This document shows positions 60,564-64,000 of a stretch of 64,000 nt of DNA, one piece after another. A program made the translations under genes and the position numbers. The notes under the pieces were generated by a model, which saw only the letters and a list, made by a program, of their open reading frames with translations, did not search any database and was not told where the DNA came from. This DNA comes from Salipiger sp. CCB-MM3. Lineage in GTDB: Bacteria; Pseudomonadota; Alphaproteobacteria; Rhodobacterales; Rhodobacteraceae. Location: contig NZ_CP014600.1 of NCBI RefSeq assembly GCF_001687105.1, positions 158,529 to 222,528 on the forward strand, in the 5' to 3' direction. Numbering within the stretch: the stretch's first letter is position 1; each line of letters begins with the position of its first letter.

Positions 60564-62146
60564 CGCGCAAGCTGCTCGGCGCTGGTGCGGGCCAGCACCG
60601 CACGTTCGAGCGCGGCCACCAGCGCATGCGCCAGCACCGCCGCCAGCCCGACGAGGGCGATGGCGCTCCACAGCATGCCGTAATCCGAGGTCGAAGCCAC
60701 CGTCGCCATAAGCGCGCCGATGCCGCGCCCGGTCGCCAGCCATTCGGCGGTGGTGACGGCGAGGATGGCGGCGGGAATGGCCATGCGCGCCGAGGCGAAG
60801 AAGGCGGGCAGCATGGCGGGCAGCTGCGCGCCGATGAGACGGCGCAGCGGGCTGGCAGCATAGACCTCGAAGAGATCGAGCACCGCGCGCGGCGTGCGGG
60901 CGAGCCCGTGCTGACAGGCGATCAGCGTCGGGAAAAAGATCATCACCGCGACCACGGTGATGGTGCCCGCCGCGCCGCGCCCCAGCGCCCAGACGATCAG
61001 CGGCGCGGTGGCGATGATCGGGATCGAGCGCAGGGCGATCGACAGCGGGATCACCGCCCCCGCAAGACGCGGCAGCAGCGCCAGCAGCAGCGCGAGCCCC
61101 GCGCCCAGCCCCAGCCCGGCCAGATAGCCCGGTCCGGCCAGCGCCAACGTCTCGGCAAGCGCGCCGAAGAGCCGGGCGCGCTGCGCCTCGGCGCCCGGGC
61201 TGGTGAACAGGTAGCTCCAGACATCCTCGGGGCGTTTGGCGAAGAACCGCGGCAGGGCAAAGATCTCCATGCTGCCCTTCCAGATCAGCAGCGTGACACC
61301 AAGCGCCAGCAGCGCTTGCGCGGGCGCGTGCCAGACCCGGCGGCTGCGCGCCACGGGCGCGGCAATCAGCACTTCGGGCGGGGCAAGGTCGAGCCTGCGG
61401 CCAAGCGCGCCCACCGCCGCGAAGGCCAGCATCGAGACCCCGGCGGCGATTACTGCAATGGCCCATGTGGCGGGCGGGTCGAGCGCCCGCAGCGCCCGCA
61501 CGGTCAGCACGCCAAGACCGCGCTCGGCGCCGGTGAACTCGCCGACCATCGCCCCGAGGAAGGCCGCAGGCGCGGCGATCTGCAGACCGGCCACCAGATA
61601 AGGCAGCGCCGCGGGCAGCCGCACCTCGCGCAGCGCGGTCATCCGCCCGCGCCCGTAGCTGCGCAGCAGATCGAACCAGCCCTGCGGCGCGGCGCGCAGC
61701 CCCACCAGCACCGGCAGAAAGGTGGTGTAATAGACCGCCAGCGCCGCCAGCGTCACCTGCGGGCCGGTGCCGGGCCCGTAAAGCACCCGCAGGATCGGCC
61801 CGGTGGCCACCAGCGGCAGGCAGAAGACCAGCAGCGCCAGCGTCGCCAGCAGCCGCTCGCCGCGCGGCAGCAGCACCGCCAGAAGCGCCAGCAGCACCCC
61901 CACAAGATTGCCCCAGACAAAGCCCTGCGCCGCCGCCGCCAGCGTGGTGCCGAAGGCCCGCCAGAGCAGCCCTGAATGGCGGGCCATATAGGCGGCGATC
62001 TGGCTCGGCGCGGCGATGATGAAACTGCCTGCGGTGGCGCGGGCAAGGCCCTCCCAGATCAGCAGCCCCAGCATCAGGCCCAGCAAAATCCCCAGCCCGC
62101 GCGGCAGCGGGCGGGGCAGGCGCAGGGCGGCGGGGCCTGCGCTCAT
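60560..62146 (-). CDS. Fused double ABC permease (NitT/TauT type)
   Basis: 528 residues from ATG 62146 (ATGA overlap). Two BPD_transp_1 domains in one chain: first half about 20-260 (EAA-like LLRSYGRGRMTALREVRLPAALPYL), second half about 290-525 (LFEVYAASPLRRLIGAQLPAMLPAF). Each half resembles SsuC/TauC/ThiX permeases, which normally form homodimers, so this fusion is a covalent dimer. Works with the ATPase and NMT1-type binding protein upstream. Confidence 0.88.
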   Translation of the reverse strand: MSAGPAALRLPRPLPRGLGILLGLMLGLLIWEGLARATAGSFIIAAPSQIAAYMARHSGLLWRAFGTTLAAAAQGFVWGNLVGVLLALLAVLLPRGERLLATLALLVFCLPLVATGPILRVLYGPGTGPQVTLAALAVYYTTFLPVLVGLRAAPQGWFDLLRSYGRGRMTALREVRLPAALPYLVAGLQIAAPAAFLGAMVGEFTGAERGLGVLTVRALRALDPPATWAIAVIAAGVSMLAFAAVGALGRRLDLAPPEVLIAAPVARSRRVWHAPAQALLALGVTLLIWKGSMEIFALPRFFAKRPEDVWSYLFTSPGAEAQRARLFGALAETLALAGPGYLAGLGLGAGLALLLALLPRLAGAVIPLSIALRSIPIIATAPLIVWALGRGAAGTITVVAVMIFFPTLIACQHGLARTPRAVLDLFEVYAASPLRRLIGAQLPAMLPAFFASARMAIPAAILAVTTAEWLATGRGIGALMATVASTSDYGMLWSAIALVGLAAVLAHALVAALERAVLARTSAEQLAR

Positions 62147-62934
62147 TGCGCCGCGACGCTTTCGGGATATTGGTGATCGCGCAGGGCCTCCGTGACCTCG
62201 GTGCAGAGCGCGCGGAACGCCTCGGACGCCAGCACCTCTGGCCCGCGCGGGCGCGGCAGCGGCACCGGGATGTCGGCGGCGACGCGCGCCGGGCGCGGGG
62301 TCAGCACAAGGATACGGTCCGACAGGCGCACCGCCTCGGCCACCGAATGGGTCACCAGAACCGAGGTCGCGCCGCGCGCCTCCCAAAGCGGCGGCAGTTC
62401 GGTGTTGAGCCGGTCGCGGGTCAGCGCATCGACGGCGGCAAAGGGCTCGTCGAGCAGCAAAAGCTCGGGCTCTCCGGCCAGCGCGCGGGCTATGGCGGCG
62501 CGTTGGCGCATCCCCCCCGACAGTTCCGCCGGGCGGCGGCGCTCGAAGCCCGCAAGCCCGACCAGCGAGATCAGCTCGCGGATCATCTCGGGGTCACGCG
62601 GCTTGCGCGCCAATGCCCGCCCCAGTGCGATATTGCCCTCGACCGTGCGCCACGGCAGCAGCGCCGCGTCCTGAAAGGCCACCGCCAGCCCGGCGCGCTG
62701 GCGCAGATCGTCGGGGCTTTCGGCGCCGATGGTGATCCGGCCCTCGCTGGGCGGCTCGAGCCCGGCGATCAGCCGCAGCAGCGTCGACTTTCCGCAGCCC
62801 GAGGGACCCACAAGCGCGGTCATCTGCCCGCCCGCGAGGGTCAGATCGACCGGCGCCACAGCCTCCACAGGGCGGCCCGCCGCGGCAAAGCGCTTGGCCA
62901 CCCCGGCAAGCACGATATCGGGGCGCGCGGTCAT
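62143..62934 (-). CDS. ABC transporter ATP-binding protein (NitT/TauT type)
   Basis: 263 residues. Walker A GPSGCGKST, Q-loop FQDAALLPWRTV, signature LSGGMRQRAAIARAL, Walker B LLLLDEPFAAVD, H-loop VLVTHSVAEA. Belongs to the TauB/SsuB/ThiY-partner class. ATG 62934 lies 36 bases after the binding-protein stop; its stop overlaps the permease start. Confidence 0.92.
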   Translation of the reverse strand: MTARPDIVLAGVAKRFAAAGRPVEAVAPVDLTLAGGQMTALVGPSGCGKSTLLRLIAGLEPPSEGRITIGAESPDDLRQRAGLAVAFQDAALLPWRTVEGNIALGRALARKPRDPEMIRELISLVGLAGFERRRPAELSGGMRQRAAIARALAGEPELLLLDEPFAAVDALTRDRLNTELPPLWEARGATSVLVTHSVAEAVRLSDRILVLTPRPARVAADIPVPLPRPRGPEVLASEAFRALCTEVTEALRDHQYPESVAAQ

Positions 62935-62970
62935 CCCCCCGCACGCGCCCGCAAGCTGGCGCGGCGCGGC

Positions 62971-63960
62971 CTAGCCATGGACCTCTTCCAGGATCGAGCG
63001 GTCCCAGAGATCGGGTGAGACCGGCTTGCCCAAAAGCTCCAGCGTTTCCACATTGGCGGCGACGGTCTCTTCGGTGAACCAGCCAAAGCCCTCGGCCTCG
63101 GTCAGATCCGAGAACATCAGCGGCACCTGCCGCTCGGCCTGCAGCTTCTGCGTCGCAAGATCGAGCCCCGCGTCGGGGAACATCTCGACGGTCAGCTCCG
63201 CCGCGGCCTCGGGGTCTGCATGATAGTCCTGCCAGCCCATGACCTCGCCCTTCATCAGCGCCACAAGCTGGTCGCGGCGGTTGGCAAGGCTGTCTTCAGT
63301 GGCGATATAGGTCTGCGAATGCACCGCATAGCCATGATCGGCGAGCAGCATGGTGACGCTCTCGACGCCCTGCATCTCCATCGCCACGGGCAAATCGGTG
63401 GCCCAGCACAGCAGGCAATCCACCTGCCCCTGCACCAGCGGCGCGGCGTCATATTGCGTCGGCACCACTTCGATCCCGGCGATATCCACGCCGTTGATCG
63501 TGCAAAGCGCCTCGAGCACCGGAGTATTGGCCAGCGCCATGCCGATCTTTTTGCCGACCAGATCGGCGGGGCTGTTCACCGGGTTGTCGGGCAGCGAGGC
63601 GATGGCGAACGGGTTCTTCTGCATGGCGACGCCGATGATCTTAAAGGGCGCGCCTTGGTTCACCGCAGCGGCGGTGTAATCGGCCGCCGAGATGCCGACC
63701 AGCGCCGTGCCCGCCACCACCGGCGGCTCGACCGGCGCATTGGGTCCGCCCGGCAGCAGCGAGACCTCGAGCCCCGCGTCGCTCCAATAGCCGTTCTTCT
63801 GGGCAATGTAGCTGCCGCCGAATTGCACCGAATGCAGCCACGACAATTGCAGGGCGACGGCGTCCTGCGCCCGCGCCCGCTGCGGCGTCAGCAGTGCAGC
63901 CCCGGCGGTGGACAGGGCGCCTCCAAGAAACAGGCGGCGTGTGGGTGTCAGAAATTGCAT
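62971..63960 (-). CDS. NMT1/THI5-like ABC substrate-binding protein, Tat signal
   Basis: 329 residues. Tat leader TRRLFLGGALSTAG with cleavage near ARA-QDA. The NMT1/THI5-like fold starts VALQLSWLHSVQFGGSYIAQKNGYWSDAGL, the segment also seen in ThiY pyrimidine-binding proteins, and VDCLLCWATDLPVAME follows. Ligand may be a thiamine-precursor pyrimidine, riboflavin or similar. Only 40 bases upstream are in the window (GGGAGGG ribosome-binding site), so a TPP riboswitch cannot be excluded. Confidence 0.88.
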   Translation of the reverse strand: MQFLTPTRRLFLGGALSTAGAALLTPQRARAQDAVALQLSWLHSVQFGGSYIAQKNGYWSDAGLEVSLLPGGPNAPVEPPVVAGTALVGISAADYTAAAVNQGAPFKIIGVAMQKNPFAIASLPDNPVNSPADLVGKKIGMALANTPVLEALCTINGVDIAGIEVVPTQYDAAPLVQGQVDCLLCWATDLPVAMEMQGVESVTMLLADHGYAVHSQTYIATEDSLANRRDQLVALMKGEVMGWQDYHADPEAAAELTVEMFPDAGLDLATQKLQAERQVPLMFSDLTEAEGFGWFTEETVAANVETLELLGKPVSPDLWDRSILEEVHG

Positions 63961-64000
63961 GGGACCCTCCCGGTTTGAAATGAGACTAGGCTAATCATGG

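Noticed and set aside
63961..64000. TPP riboswitch ahead of the NMT1/THI5-like binding protein
   Set aside because: Only 40 bases are available and no riboswitch core is visible; it may lie outside the window.

Overview
The window is high-GC, gene-dense alphaproteobacterial DNA. TRAP and ABC importers, a phasin with a PhaR-type operator, the MesX/MesD methionine synthase pair and a complete Tad/Flp pilus locus together suggest a marine Rhodobacteraceae (Roseobacter/Salipiger-like) strain. This is inferred from gene content only: there is no rRNA or tRNA in the window to confirm it.

Layout. 1-9789: an alginate-type exopolysaccharide block on the minus strand (algD, alg8, alg44 and an algA-like gene that runs off the left edge), preceded by a LuxR-type regulator and a large secreted RTX beta-helix protein that probably modifies the polymer. 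9790-15600: an accessory stretch with an IS3 remnant, a methyltransferase, and a compact ribosomal-peptide locus. That locus has two paralogous Thr/Cys-rich precursor peptides and a lanthipeptide-type lyase-kinase (LanKC-like) that has no cyclase domain. 15601-19925: a TRAP transporter with a cyclic amidohydrolase. 20002-26091: a tightly overlapping operon of multicopper oxidase, cytochrome c, phytochelatin synthase, a two-subunit GMC dehydrogenase and an MFS permease. 26277-36408: L,D-transpeptidase, MetR-like regulator with mesX-mesD, phasin, DinB polymerase, HxlR regulator with two VOC proteins, and a Cache-HAMP membrane protein.

36675-51071: an AAA+ ATPase converging on a full Tad locus, which reads right to left as tadD, tadV, tadG, flp, cpaB, cpaC, a small lipoprotein, two tadE-like genes, tadZ, an L,D-transpeptidase, tadA, tadB and tadC. 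51240-59125: a LysR regulator divergent from a polyamine-type ABC transporter operon that also encodes an SHMT-like PLP enzyme with an altered active site and an NtaA/DszA-type flavin monooxygenase, so probably uptake and oxidation of a small nitrogen- or sulfur-containing compound. 59526-63960: an NMT1/THI5-type ABC importer with a fused double permease, translationally coupled to a family-4 glycosyltransferase.

The best candidate for something undescribed is 12081-14453. Two peptides share an Ala-Ala-Cys-Thr-Cys ... Pro-(Leu/Ile)-Cys-Thr core with identical Cys spacing and very Thr-rich tails, and they sit directly upstream of a lyase-kinase that should phosphorylate and dehydrate Ser/Thr but carries no LanC-like ring-forming domain.
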